From positions 1 through 64,000 of the forward strand of contig JAGZJZ010000016.1 in assembly GCA_018365455.1 (NCBI GenBank): DNA of 64,000 bases, written 5' to 3'. This document shows positions 42,491-52,367 of the stretch, piece by piece (position 1 is the stretch's first letter; each line of letters opens with the position of its first letter). The stretch comes from Clostridiales bacterium. GTDB taxonomy: Bacteria; Bacillota; Clostridia; Lachnospirales; Lachnospiraceae. The notes under the pieces are model-generated. The model had not been told where the DNA came from and did not search any database. It saw nothing but the letters and a program-made list of their open reading frames with translations. Both the position numbers and the translations under genes were made by a program.

Positions 42491-43353
42491 ATAAAAGGAA
42501 CAAAAGTGCCGGGAACTGGATTATTGTGGGCATAGCTGCATTTTTAATGGCTGGAATATGTATCTGCTTTGTGGTGAACAGGGAAAAGCAGAAACTGGAA
42601 GCTGCAAAACTGTATGAGCAGACGGCGGGATCTGAGGCTGTGACAGGGGAGGATGTATCCGAAAGCCGGAGCGGGAAAGATGTTAATCAGTCTGATATGG
42701 GGGATGAATCATCCACGGAAAAATCAACAGACCAGCTAAGAGACGGGTTATCAAAAAAACAAGCAGATTACTCAGCAGAACTCCCGGTAAATATTGCTGA
42801 AATTCAAAAGGATATGCCGGATGTCTATGGCTGGATAGAAATTCCCGGGACAAAAGTAAATTATCCGGTTGTCCAGCGGGAGGATGACAATCTCTATTAT
42901 CTGGACAAGACACCGGATGGAAGTTCCAATATAGAGGGCTCTATATTCAGTGAAGATTACAACCGCAGAGATTTCACGGATCCGGTAACTGTTTTATACG
43001 GACACAACATGAAAAATGGGGACATGTTTGGTGAACTACATCTTTATGAAGATAAGAGTTTTTTTGATGCAAACCGGGATCTTTATATTTACTTGAAAGA
43101 CAAGAAACTGACTTATCGGATATTTGCTGCAGTACTGTTTGACAACCGTCATATCATGCAAAGTTATGATTTCTCCGGTGAGGATTCTATTCTTCCGTTT
43201 ATTCGGGAAATCATGAATATCCGCAATATGAGAAGTAATGTGGACAGGGATATTTCTATTCTGCCAACTGATAAAATTCTTACGCTTTCAACCTGTCATG
43301 GCATGGGAAGTGATTACAGGTATCTGGTTCTTGGGGTGCTGCAAAATGATTAG
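42487..43353 (+). CDS. Class B sortase (288 aa)
   Basis: Membrane-anchored cysteine transpeptidase. N-terminal TM (WIIVGIAAFLMAGICICFVV), a Ser/Glu/Asp-rich linker to residue about 98, then the sortase B domain: DVYGWIEIPGTKVNYPVVQ, catalytic His in LYGHNMKNGDMF, catalytic Cys in LTLSTCHG and Arg in YRYLVL. The start is TTG 42487, overlapping the LCP stop. It may anchor the SPKTG protein encoded at 46.1 kb. Confidence 0.9.
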   Translation: MNKRNKSAGNWIIVGIAAFLMAGICICFVVNREKQKLEAAKLYEQTAGSEAVTGEDVSESRSGKDVNQSDMGDESSTEKSTDQLRDGLSKKQADYSAELPVNIAEIQKDMPDVYGWIEIPGTKVNYPVVQREDDNLYYLDKTPDGSSNIEGSIFSEDYNRRDFTDPVTVLYGHNMKNGDMFGELHLYEDKSFFDANRDLYIYLKDKKLTYRIFAAVLFDNRHIMQSYDFSGEDSILPFIREIMNIRNMRSNVDRDISILPTDKILTLSTCHGMGSDYRYLVLGVLQND

Positions 43354-43404
43354 TATTACGGTACATCAGTGGGAGCGGGTGTACAGATAGGAAAGGATAT
43401 TAAG

Positions 43405-44487
43405 ATGAAAAGAACTGTCAAAACCTTAGCTGCCTGGATAGCTGCCATCGTGATTTCTTTTTGCTTTGTAAATTTATTTATATTTATCTATTTTCATCAG
43501 CCAGGATGGATCAGCAGGTCGGAAGCGGCGACCGGTGCAATCTGGGATCCCGGTTCCCGTTATTCCAATGCTTACGAAGGTTATGGTGCCGGAAAAGTGG
43601 ATGAAAACGGATATATTAACCGGTACCCGATAGCGGAGGACAACTATATTCTGGTGATGGGATCTTCCCATACACAGGGAAAAGAAGTTCCGGTTGACGA
43701 GAGATATACAGAACTGGTGAACCGGAAAGTTACGTCAGAACCCAAGGAGTATATCTATAATATTGGGACTGACGGCCACTATCTGCCGGATCTTTTGAGA
43801 CATTTTTCAGCTGCGGTGAAGGAGTTCCCCAGGTCAAATGGTGTGGTACTGGAAGTTTTCAATACGGATTGCGATGCTGATATATTAGAAAACTGTCTCA
43901 AGCAGGTTCCTTATAATCCGAATCAAAATGGTTCGGTAATAGCAGAAAAACTATCCGGGTTACAGAAGTTTGCTATGAACGTCAAGGAAAATATGCCTCT
44001 GCTGAACTTATTGCAGCAGAAACAGTTTGCAGACTTCAAGATTGATTTTAGCGGAGCATTTGGGATCCGGGATCAGGATGCTCCGCCGCAAACCGGGTTG
44101 GATGAGTTAGCAGTTGACAAAGGAAACGGCATGGAGCGCTATCAGGAGATTCTGGATCAGATATTTACAGAGATAAAGCAAGATTATCAGGGAAAGATTT
44201 TCATATTATACCATCCCATTGTAAAAATAAGCGGTGATCAGATGGAAGTCATCTACGAGGATACCTATCGGTATTTTCAGCAGGCATGCAGTAAGCAGGA
44301 TATTCAGATTATTGATACCGGAGCTGCGTTTCAGGATTACTATGAGAAGCAGTACGATGTCCCCTATGGATTCAGCAACACTTCTATGGGAGAAGGACAT
44401 CTCAACAGGACAGGGCATCGGATTCTTGCAGAAGAACTGTACGATGCACTGTGTAATGCAAATCTGATTTCTTGTGAGGTTAATTAA
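43405..44487 (+). CDS. SGNH-hydrolase-like acyl-transfer partner of the MBOAT protein (360 aa)
   Basis: Signal-anchored extracellular protein: TM about residues 6-27, then an SGNH-like fold with the Ser motif ILVMGSSHTQG, a GTDGH block and the C-terminal GEGHLNRTGHRILAE. In AlgJ/DltD/PatB-type proteins such a domain passes the acyl group from the MBOAT partner to the polysaccharide. The usual D-x-x-H of the last motif reads G-E-G-H, so either Glu replaces Asp or the triad differs. Start 43405 follows GAAAGGA; 2 nt before the MBOAT gene. Confidence 0.8.
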   Translation: MKRTVKTLAAWIAAIVISFCFVNLFIFIYFHQPGWISRSEAATGAIWDPGSRYSNAYEGYGAGKVDENGYINRYPIAEDNYILVMGSSHTQGKEVPVDERYTELVNRKVTSEPKEYIYNIGTDGHYLPDLLRHFSAAVKEFPRSNGVVLEVFNTDCDADILENCLKQVPYNPNQNGSVIAEKLSGLQKFAMNVKENMPLLNLLQQKQFADFKIDFSGAFGIRDQDAPPQTGLDELAVDKGNGMERYQEILDQIFTEIKQDYQGKIFILYHPIVKISGDQMEVIYEDTYRYFQQACSKQDIQIIDTGAAFQDYYEKQYDVPYGFSNTSMGEGHLNRTGHRILAEELYDALCNANLISCEVN

Positions 44488-44489
44488 TC

Positions 44490-45911
44490 ATGGTATTTAT
44501 TTCAATTCAGTTTTTAATTTTATTCAGTGCAACGATCTTTTTATTATTGGTTACTCATGACAAGCAGCAGCATAACAGAATACTGCTGGTCAGCAGTTAT
44601 ATATTCTTCGCCTATCTGGATGTTAGATTTTTACTGCTTTTAATTGCACAGACTTATGCATCCTATCTTGCCGGGATGAATATTAGGAGGAAAAATAAGA
44701 ATCCGTCAGACCGTAAAAAAATTTTAGCAGTATTCATTACTTTCATGCTGATCATTTTAGGATTTTTCAAGTATTATCATTTTTTTACGGAATCTTTCCT
44801 GAATTTATTTCAGATCAAAAGCAACATGCAGCTATGGAAATTAGCGATGCCTCTTGGTATTTCCTTTTATACCTTCCAGGCAATCAGTTATGTGGCGGAT
44901 ATTTATAAAGAGGAATTAGAGCCTGCCGATTTCCTGTCCACTGCACTTTTAATTGGTTTTTTTCCCAAGATTTCAACGGGTCCGATTGTGAAGAATCAGG
45001 ATTTCCTCCGGCAGATTAACGAACAAAGACAGATTACAAAAGCAAATGCAGAAGCTGGATTTCAGATAATCCTGTTTGGAATATTTAAGAAGTGTGTGAT
45101 AGCGGACCGGTTGTCTGTATGTGTGGATGCGGTTTTTCAGGCTCCGGCTGCCTACAGCGCTCTTTCCATCACTTTTGCCGTGATTTCCTATTCCATTCAG
45201 ATATATTGTGATTTTTCCGGTTATTCAGATATGGCAATTGGAATTGCAAAAATATTGGGATTTGATATACCACCCAATTTTAATATTCCTTATATATCAA
45301 AAAATGTATCAGAGTTTTGGAAACGCTGGCATATCAGCCTTTCTGCCTGGCTGATGCAATACTTATACTTCCCCCTGGGTGGAAATCGAAAAGGCAGAGG
45401 GCGTACTTATTTTAATTTGGTTTTAACCATGACGCTGGGGGGACTCTGGCATGGAGCTAACTGGACTTATATTGTATGGGGGCTGCTCAATGGATTTGCC
45501 TTAGTGTTGCATAAAAATTATCTGGCTATTAAGAAGAAGCATTTTATCACGATTGAAAATAAGGGAATACAGAATGTCTGTTCCGTTATTTCCTGTCTGC
45601 TTACCTATATTTTCATCTGCATCTGCTGGATTTTTTTCCGGGCAGATTCCGTGGAACAGGCGGTCATGATACTGGGCAGAATCGTCTTCTGGAAATCAGG
45701 GATAGACTATATTTACATATATACGGTGGTATTTGCTCTGATTGTGATTATTGCAATGCTGTTTGCAAAATTCAAAAATGGCGGAAACGGATTATACAAA
45801 CAATTTAACCTGGATAAGTTTTCATCGAAAGTAGCGATAGGTATCTTCATTTGGATATTGTTAAGTTTGTTTTATCCGGGAAATACAGCATTTATTTATT
45901 CCCAGTATTGA
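44490..45911 (+). CDS. MBOAT-family O-acyltransferase (473 aa)
   Basis: Polytopic membrane acyltransferase of the AlgI/DltB/PatA type with about 11 TM helices. Family signatures are SFYTFQAISYVADIYK, GPIVKNQDF, FSGYSDMAIGIAKILGF, FWKRWHISLSAWLMQYLYFPLGGNRKG and the catalytic His in GGLWHGANWTYIVWG. Moves acyl (probably acetyl) groups across the membrane for the SGNH partner encoded just upstream. Marks the end of the tightly packed EPS operon; 183 bp without a gene follow. Confidence 0.93.
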   Translation: MVFISIQFLILFSATIFLLLVTHDKQQHNRILLVSSYIFFAYLDVRFLLLLIAQTYASYLAGMNIRRKNKNPSDRKKILAVFITFMLIILGFFKYYHFFTESFLNLFQIKSNMQLWKLAMPLGISFYTFQAISYVADIYKEELEPADFLSTALLIGFFPKISTGPIVKNQDFLRQINEQRQITKANAEAGFQIILFGIFKKCVIADRLSVCVDAVFQAPAAYSALSITFAVISYSIQIYCDFSGYSDMAIGIAKILGFDIPPNFNIPYISKNVSEFWKRWHISLSAWLMQYLYFPLGGNRKGRGRTYFNLVLTMTLGGLWHGANWTYIVWGLLNGFALVLHKNYLAIKKKHFITIENKGIQNVCSVISCLLTYIFICICWIFFRADSVEQAVMILGRIVFWKSGIDYIYIYTVVFALIVIIAMLFAKFKNGGNGLYKQFNLDKFSSKVAIGIFIWILLSLFYPGNTAFIYSQY

Positions 45912-46094
45912 CTTTACCGGGAAACAGGGTTATCTGCCTGCTATAGATTGTGAACCTTTTTTTCTGTGGCAGTTTTAGATAAATAAAATGCGTTTTATAC
46001 GTTTCAGGAGAGGAGGAGTGAGATCTATTGTGCGAAAGAACCATAGTAAATGGAAAAAAGATACAAAAATAATTTTATTAAGGAGGATTTGGAT

Positions 46095-46778
46095 ATGAAG
46101 GAAAAAGCGGCGGCAATTCTAACGGTATGTATGCTGCTGATGACGGGAATGCAGGTTCATGCCAGCGGCATTATACACAGCGTTTCAACAGGAATCGGTG
46201 GAATTGTAAGTGCAAGCCCCGGCAGAGGTTCTGCAGAACTGTCAGATAAATTTGATGATCCTGAGTTACAAAATGAGGTGGATCAAATAAATAACAGTCT
46301 GGACCAGAATCTGGCGAACGCCTTGGGGAAGGATGAACTGGAACTTTATGACAGCAAGACTAAGGTTATATCCCTGGAAAAACTGTCTGATTATAAATTT
46401 CTGACGAAAATCAGTAATTTGACAATCAAGGCAGATCCCATGCCATCTATCGAACAACCCATCAGTATTGATTTGGTATGCAATAGTATCACCTCTAATA
46501 TTCAGGTTTACGTCCTGCATAAGTGTGATGCACATGGATGGGAACTGCTGGATACCGCAACCAGTGGGAATATTGCAACTGCGGTATTTCATTCCGCATC
46601 GCCCGTAGCATTGGTATACCAGGACAAAGAGCAGGGAAAAAACGAAGAAACCGGTGTTTCACCTAAAACCGGAGAAAGTGGTATTGAAATTATTGCAGTT
46701 ATAGCAGCCGTATTATTTATTGGGCTGGGCAGTTTTGCAGTGATCCACAGTAAAAAGAACAGAGGAGTGAAAATGTGA
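46095..46778 (+). CDS. Secreted, SPKTG-anchored surface protein (227 aa)
   Basis: Signal peptide (MKEKAAAILTVCMLLMTGMQVHA), an ectodomain of unknown type with FDDPELQNEVDQINNSLDQNL, and a C-terminal sorting signal: SPKTG, hydrophobic helix IIAVIAAVLFIGLGSFAVI and KKNRG tail. The first position of the LPxTG motif is Ser. Start 46095 follows AAGGAGG; the earlier in-frame ATG (46050) would hide the signal peptide. It lies between the EPS and pilus loci, overlapping the next gene by 4 nt. Confidence 0.82.
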   Translation: MKEKAAAILTVCMLLMTGMQVHASGIIHSVSTGIGGIVSASPGRGSAELSDKFDDPELQNEVDQINNSLDQNLANALGKDELELYDSKTKVISLEKLSDYKFLTKISNLTIKADPMPSIEQPISIDLVCNSITSNIQVYVLHKCDAHGWELLDTATSGNIATAVFHSASPVALVYQDKEQGKNEETGVSPKTGESGIEIIAVIAAVLFIGLGSFAVIHSKKNRGVKM

Positions 46779-47731
46779 AGGAACCAGCATTAATGATCCT
46801 GGCAGCAGGAATGGGGAGCAGGTATGGGGGACTTAAACAAGTTGATACAGTGGGAGATCATGGAGAAAGTATTATAGATTTTTCCATCTTTGACGCTATA
46901 GAAGCCGGTTTTCGTGATCTTGTGCTGATTATAAGAAAAGAACACGAGGCGATCTTTGAGCAGAATCTGGTCAGGCATATCAGAAAGAAGGTGAAGATTC
47001 AATATGCCTATCAGAACCTGGATGATATTCCGGAAGGTTATACAGTCCCGGCAGGCAGAGAAAAGCCGTGGGGAACAACACATGCGCTGTTAGCCTGCCG
47101 CACCTGGGATACTCCATTTGCCATCTGTAATGCAGATGACTTCTATGGAAGAGATGCATTTCAAAAAATGTATGAATTTTTATGTACGGAGGTTCAGGAG
47201 AATCACTATGCCATGATCGGATACCCACTGGAAAATACATTGACGGATCATGGTTCCGTAACAAGAGGGGTCTGCAAGGTAGAAGACGGGTACCTGACCG
47301 GTATCGAAGAAATAGGCGGAATCAGGAAAAAAGACGGGCAGGTCTGCTATGAGACAGATAAAGCAGACAACACAGAAAAAGCAAACAAGACAGAAAAAAC
47401 TGACAAGACAATCAATCAATACAGCTGTATACCTGATCATACCATGTGTTCCATGAATTTCTGGGGATTTTCTCCGTCAATATTCGGGCAGTGTGACCGG
47501 ATATTTACCGATTTTTTAGAACGGGAATTAAATGCAAATCCTATGAAATGTGAACATGTCATACCTACGGCAGTAAGGGATCTTATAAAAGAAGGCAGTT
47601 GCCGGGTCAAAGTATTGCCCAGCCGGGATACGTGGTTTGGAGTGACTTATCAGGAAGATCGAGCATTCGTCCAGGAAAAAATAAAAGATTACAAAAAAGC
47701 AGGCAGATTTCCCGCAAAACTTTGGAACTGA
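46775..47731 (+). CDS. Sugar nucleotidyltransferase-like protein (318 aa)
   Basis: NTP-transferase fold. LMILAAGMGSRYGGLKQVDTVG carries the G-x-G-x-R signature, then AICNADDFYGRDAF (metal Asp) and MNFWGFSPSIF. Homologues often lie beside choline or sugar-phosphate genes; the exact nucleotide product is unknown. Residues about 193-212 are a low-complexity Lys/Thr/Asp/Glu stretch (TDKADNTEKANKTEKTDKT) in a normally compact loop. The start is GTG 46775, overlapping the previous stop. Confidence 0.85.
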   Translation: MKEPALMILAAGMGSRYGGLKQVDTVGDHGESIIDFSIFDAIEAGFRDLVLIIRKEHEAIFEQNLVRHIRKKVKIQYAYQNLDDIPEGYTVPAGREKPWGTTHALLACRTWDTPFAICNADDFYGRDAFQKMYEFLCTEVQENHYAMIGYPLENTLTDHGSVTRGVCKVEDGYLTGIEEIGGIRKKDGQVCYETDKADNTEKANKTEKTDKTINQYSCIPDHTMCSMNFWGFSPSIFGQCDRIFTDFLERELNANPMKCEHVIPTAVRDLIKEGSCRVKVLPSRDTWFGVTYQEDRAFVQEKIKDYKKAGRFPAKLWN

Positions 47732-47784
47732 GATTTACCGTGTAGTCTGTTAAAACAGAAATATCGTGGATAGGGGGGAATACA

Positions 47785-50754
47785 TTGAAGTTTAGAAACA
47801 GGAAAAGAAGCATTCTGATACTCGTTTTGTGCTTTGCTGTATGTCTCACTGCTAATCCGGTTTGGAGTCAGCATGCGGATGCCTCAGCAGGGCCTGCCCG
47901 GGAAACGATCAAAGGAGAAATCGGCAAAAAAGCTGAAAAATCAAATACAGAAGATATGGATACCTGGGAGACGAAGTTGGCATCAGAACCAGAAACGCAG
48001 CCTAATACAAAAGCCTCGAAAGAGCCAGAAACCCAGGCAGAAGCAGAGACTCAACCAAAGTCGGAACCTCAGTCAGAGCCAGAAACGCAACCAAAATCGG
48101 AAATTCCGACAGAGGCGGAAACCCAGCCAAAATCGGAAGCCCCCACAGAGCCGGAAACCCAGCCAAAATCGGAAGCCCCCACAGAGGCGGAATCCCAGCC
48201 CAAAACAGAAGCTCCGACAGAGCCGGAAACCCAGCCGCCATCAGAATCACAAAACGAAACTTCCAACCGGGATCAGGGAATGCCAAAATTAGATATCCGG
48301 GATTTTAACCCGGAATCGATACAGGCAGCAGGAATAAAGGATCAGAATTTCGCCCGGGCGATATACGAATCTATAATGGCAGATCCATCTAATTTTCTGG
48401 ATGGGAATACCTTGGAGAAAAATAATTTCTCAACAGTTGTGGAATTATTAAAATCTTATACTGGAACCATCTATGCAAGCAATAAGGACATTACCGACAT
48501 AGAAGGAATCTCCGTACTGAAATCATGTGCGAAATGGGACATTTCATATAATCACATTGTGGATATCAGACCCCTGTCCATATCAAATGCGGTTATTGAA
48601 TCGGAAGTCACGCCGGATGAGCAGACCTACTATGGTATTTTTGGACGTTCCATGGAAGTAAATGTATATGGCAATCCGATCCGTAAATATCCGCTCTGGG
48701 TAGGAGGCAGATTTAACTTACAGCCACTCCTGACGGATAATGTTGTGAAACTGGATGATGAAGTTCTGAAGTATGTCGTTGACGGAACGGATTCATTTGC
48801 CGGAACCTATACCGTGCCGCTCTCCTTTTATGCAGGGAATGATCATGTAAATATCCGCGAAGACAGTATTAAAATCCGGGAAATGGATGGCTCATCTACA
48901 GGGACCCAGGTTTCTGCTAAGGGCGGTAAAATCGAAAGCCTTGAACTGACGAACATACTGGGAAGCGGAAAGCTGTTTATTACATTAGGAGCCGCAAATG
49001 ATTCCAGAATGAACTGGTTTGTAATAACTGATTCAGGGTTTGATGATGTGCAGTCAAACGCATCCACGATATCCTGGAGAATACCCTTTGAGATTAAAAT
49101 GTATACAAAAGTTGAGAAAGGAACTGTTCACACTGACCACAGGATCTCCCTTATAAAAACCGGCCAGGATGATGGTAAGCCCAAAGGGGGCGCTAAATAC
49201 GTCCTGTATCGGAAACAGGGTGACAGCTTTGCTCCGGAAACAGATATTATAATTGGCAGCTATATGACGGATGAGAATGGAAAAATAGAAGTAGAAGGAT
49301 TAGCGGTGGGAGACTATTATTTTTTAGAAGTCAGTCCGCCTTCCGGCTATGACAAAAATCCCGCACCGACCGCTTTTTCTGTCCGTGACGGAGAATTGAA
49401 AATCAACGGAAAAAGCGGTAATAAAATTGATACGGGCTCGCTCCAGGGGGTCCAGGAATTAGAAGACGGGTCATTTGTCCAGGGAGGGGATGGGACAGAC
49501 AACATAGATTTAGAAATCATTCCTCCCCAGGGTGGAGATCTGGAATCCCTGACCCTGAAGTGGACAGCGGGGAATCATAACGGAACAGCCGGGAAGATGA
49601 CCTATATCGTTGGCAGCGGAGAATCAGCAGATCCATCCATCGTATATGTTCCCCACAGGAGTGCAGCAGAAGCAGCGGCGGAGGCGAAGCTCGCAGAAGC
49701 ACGTGACCTGTATCAGAATGTCTCTGTTACGGCGGCATTTACACAGCATCTGACAGCAGAACAGCAGGATCCCCTGCATCCCGTGGAGGTAACCTTAGCA
49801 GTTTTAAAGAAACTGAAATATCCCACAGGAAAAGAAATAACACCGGTTCCGGAAGGAATGTTTGCATTTTCCCTGACAAATGATCCAGAATACCCATCAA
49901 CTCCCGCTCTGCCGTCCACATTAGCTGCAGTAAATAAAGCAGATGGAACCGCAAAGTTTGGAACAATTACTCTGGGAAGTGAAATTACCACGGATACTGT
50001 GAAAGAGGGAGAAAATTATGTCTATCATTACCTCATTACAGAAAAAGACAACGGTGATCCTAATTACATTTATGACTCCAACGTCTATGCGGCAGCAGTT
50101 GCCATCGGAAAAGCAGAAGGCACAGACCGGCTGGAAGTAAAAAGCATCACTTATACCTCTTCCCAGGGGACGGACAATGCCGAACAAGCTGTCTTTGTCA
50201 ATACGCTGATTGCGGTTCCACTCCAATTCTACAAAGTGGATGGGAGTGATAACGATAAGCCCTTAAGTGATGTAAAGTTTACTCTTTATTCCTGCGGGGC
50301 AGAGCATAAGCAGGATGCAGAGCATGACGAACTGGTTACCAGTGAACCGGAAAACTGCTGGATTGAAAGAGATACAGCGGTAAGCGATGAAGATGGACTG
50401 GTAGATTTCGAGGATGTACCAAGCGGCGATTATCAACTGGTGGAGGTACAGACGAATCCCGGATACAGCCTGCCTCTGGGACAGTGGCGCATCCATGTGG
50501 ATGTTACCCATAAAGAAAACCCCATTACCATAAAAGCAGCAGGAGATCCATTGCCCCCCGCTTTTATAAAAGAAATTCAAGGCGAAAAAGTAATATACAA
50601 ATTACCCAATTTCAAAAAAGCAGATTTGCCTCTGGCAGGTGGCAGCGGCACAAAGATTTTCTCCATTTGCGGTGTGGGAGTGATATTGACAGCAATCATT
50701 CTGCTGGTATTCACCGGCGGAAATTCAAAAAGAAAGAAAAGGAGTACCAAAGTT
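47785..50754 (+). CDS. Minor/tip pilin-like adhesin, read in frame into the next pilin gene (990 codons)
   Basis: Signal peptide (SILILVLCFAVCLTANPVWS), a linker of 12-residue repeats of the PETQPKSEAPTE type (residues about 72-153), one LRR-like stretch (ITDIEGISVLKSCAKWDISYN), and SpaA/Cna-B-like domains with E-box-like YYFLEVSPPSGY and YQLVEVQTNPGY. It ends in the sorting signal LPLAGG, TM helix and Lys/Arg tail (SKRKKRS). No stop codon follows the tail; the frame continues into the backbone pilin, giving a joint 1502-codon frame to 52293. TTG start behind GGGGGGAA. The natural end was probably near 50750. Confidence 0.8.
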
Positions 50755-52293
50755 ATGAGAAAAATAATCAATAAATTAAGTGCTGTATTCATGGCAGCCG
50801 TTATAACAGCCGGTATGTTTACTGTTTCTGCAGCAGCAGCCGGAAATAATACAGATCTGCCCGGAGAAAAGGGCAGTCTTACCATCCACAAGTATTTAAT
50901 GGATGACTTAACAGAAGCAGATACCCCCGGAAACGGAAATGAAACAGAGGAAATACCAGAATCTGCAATACCTTTAAATGGAATCGAATTTAAGGTTGAA
51001 AAATTAAAGATCACACTGGATGCTGATGGAAATGCTATTTCTCCCACCGGAGGGAAGATACCTGCAAATGCATCGGAAGTGACAGAAGATATGATTGACA
51101 AAGACTCAGCCCAGACGGTTATCACATCCGGAACAGGTACAGACGGCAAAGATCTGGGTATAGCAGTGCTGCCAGATCTTGCAAGAGGCTTTTATTATGT
51201 AACAGAGCTTCCAAGTGAAAAGGTAGCAGAACCGGTAGCACCGTTTATCGTCAGTGTACCGATGACCAATCCGGAGGGCACCGGATGGATAACCGATGTT
51301 CATGTTTACCCGAAAAATGAAAGTGCCAGTATTGATAAATATGTGACCAAAGTTCCCAACAAACATGAAACTTCCGATACCCACGGCGGGAAAGTAACCT
51401 GGATTATTCAGCCGTCCGTACCAACCAATGTGGCAGCAGCAAAAAAATATGATATTACCGATGAACTGGATCCTGTATTAAAGTATATTGCGGATTCCGT
51501 TAAGGTGTACGGGGTAATAGACAGAAATACGGAGACAGGCAGCGCAGGTGAGATATTGATTCCAGCGGGAAATTATGATACATCGGAGACAACAGAAAGC
51601 AAAGTAAAAGTCAGTTTTACACAGGCGGGACGCCAGCATTTGGCAGACAGCGGTTACAAATTCATAAGAGTTGTATTTGAAACAACCCTGACCAAAGATG
51701 CCCCTATGCAGACTGAAATAAAAAATGGTGCAAAAATGGACTACAAAAACCAGTTTGACCAGGATAAGAGCTATGAGGTACTGCCTGAAAATAAGCCCGA
51801 AGTACATACCGGAAAGATCGGTATTGTTAAAGTCGATGCCAATAATCAGGAAATAAAACTTGCCAATGCCAAATTTGCTATAGCAGCCAGCTTAAACGAA
51901 GCTAAAAATAAAAGGTACATCAAAGACACAGATGGAAATGATATCATCGTGACTACAAAAGCGGATGGAACAGCTGAATTTTTGGGATTCTCTTATGGTA
52001 TTACCGGTGATAAAGTTACGCAAGATACAAAACCTACCACCTATTATTTAGTAGAGACACAGGCACCGAATGGCTACAACCTTTTAAATGAACCGGTGAA
52101 GGTAACCATAAATCCTGCAGGGATAGAGGGGACAGGCTATATTGCAAAGGTAACGGTTAAGAACAGCAGTGCATTTATACTGCCCATAACCGGTGGAATG
52201 GGTACCACAATCTTTACGGCAGCAGGAATCGGTTTCATTGTACTTGCAGGAATACTGTTGATCCATTCTTTTAAAAAACGTAAAGTAAATTAG
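50755..52293 (+). CDS. Backbone (major) pilin, SpaA type (512 aa)
   Basis: Own RBS (AAAAGGAG, 50737-50744) and ATG at 50755 in frame with the previous gene. Signal peptide LSAVFMAAVITAGMFTVSAAAAG, TIHKYL start of the mature pilin, a pilin motif with the linking lysine in VYPKN (WITDVHVYPKN), Cna-B domains, an E-box YYLVETQAPNGYNLL and the sorting signal LPITGG with TM and KKRK tail. Class C sortases join Lys of the motif to Thr of the next subunit. A hairpin after the stop probably lowers expression of the sortases relative to the pilin. Confidence 0.9.
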   Translation: MRKIINKLSAVFMAAVITAGMFTVSAAAAGNNTDLPGEKGSLTIHKYLMDDLTEADTPGNGNETEEIPESAIPLNGIEFKVEKLKITLDADGNAISPTGGKIPANASEVTEDMIDKDSAQTVITSGTGTDGKDLGIAVLPDLARGFYYVTELPSEKVAEPVAPFIVSVPMTNPEGTGWITDVHVYPKNESASIDKYVTKVPNKHETSDTHGGKVTWIIQPSVPTNVAAAKKYDITDELDPVLKYIADSVKVYGVIDRNTETGSAGEILIPAGNYDTSETTESKVKVSFTQAGRQHLADSGYKFIRVVFETTLTKDAPMQTEIKNGAKMDYKNQFDQDKSYEVLPENKPEVHTGKIGIVKVDANNQEIKLANAKFAIAASLNEAKNKRYIKDTDGNDIIVTTKADGTAEFLGFSYGITGDKVTQDTKPTTYYLVETQAPNGYNLLNEPVKVTINPAGIEGTGYIAKVTVKNSSAFILPITGGMGTTIFTAAGIGFIVLAGILLIHSFKKRKVN

Positions 52294-52315
52294 TAATACA
52301 GGAGCAGTATAAGTG

Positions 52316-52350
52316 AAAGGGGGAAGGAAAGCTTCCCTCTTTTCTTGTAT
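52316..52350 (+). terminator. Hairpin between pilin and sortase genes (partial terminator)
   Basis: AAAGGGGGAAG (52316-52326) pairs with CTTCCCTCTTT (52332-52342), eleven pairs with one G-U, followed by TCTTG. The T-tract is broken, so partial termination is expected: many pilin and fewer sortase transcripts. Confidence 0.5.
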
Positions 52351-52367
52351 GGAACAGAGGAGTATAT

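Noticed and set aside
46010..46070. 14-codon frame with a strong GGAGAGGAGG site before the SPKTG protein gene
   Set aside because: A TTG start and an unremarkable peptide; no terminator or pairing follows, so a leader role is not supported.
48002..48286. Antisense frames across the pilin Pro/Glu repeat
   Set aside because: Repeat coding sequence keeps several frames open by composition alone.
50577..51149. 190-codon frame antisense to the pilin junction
   Set aside because: Composition is the complement of the pilin coding sequence; no independent support.
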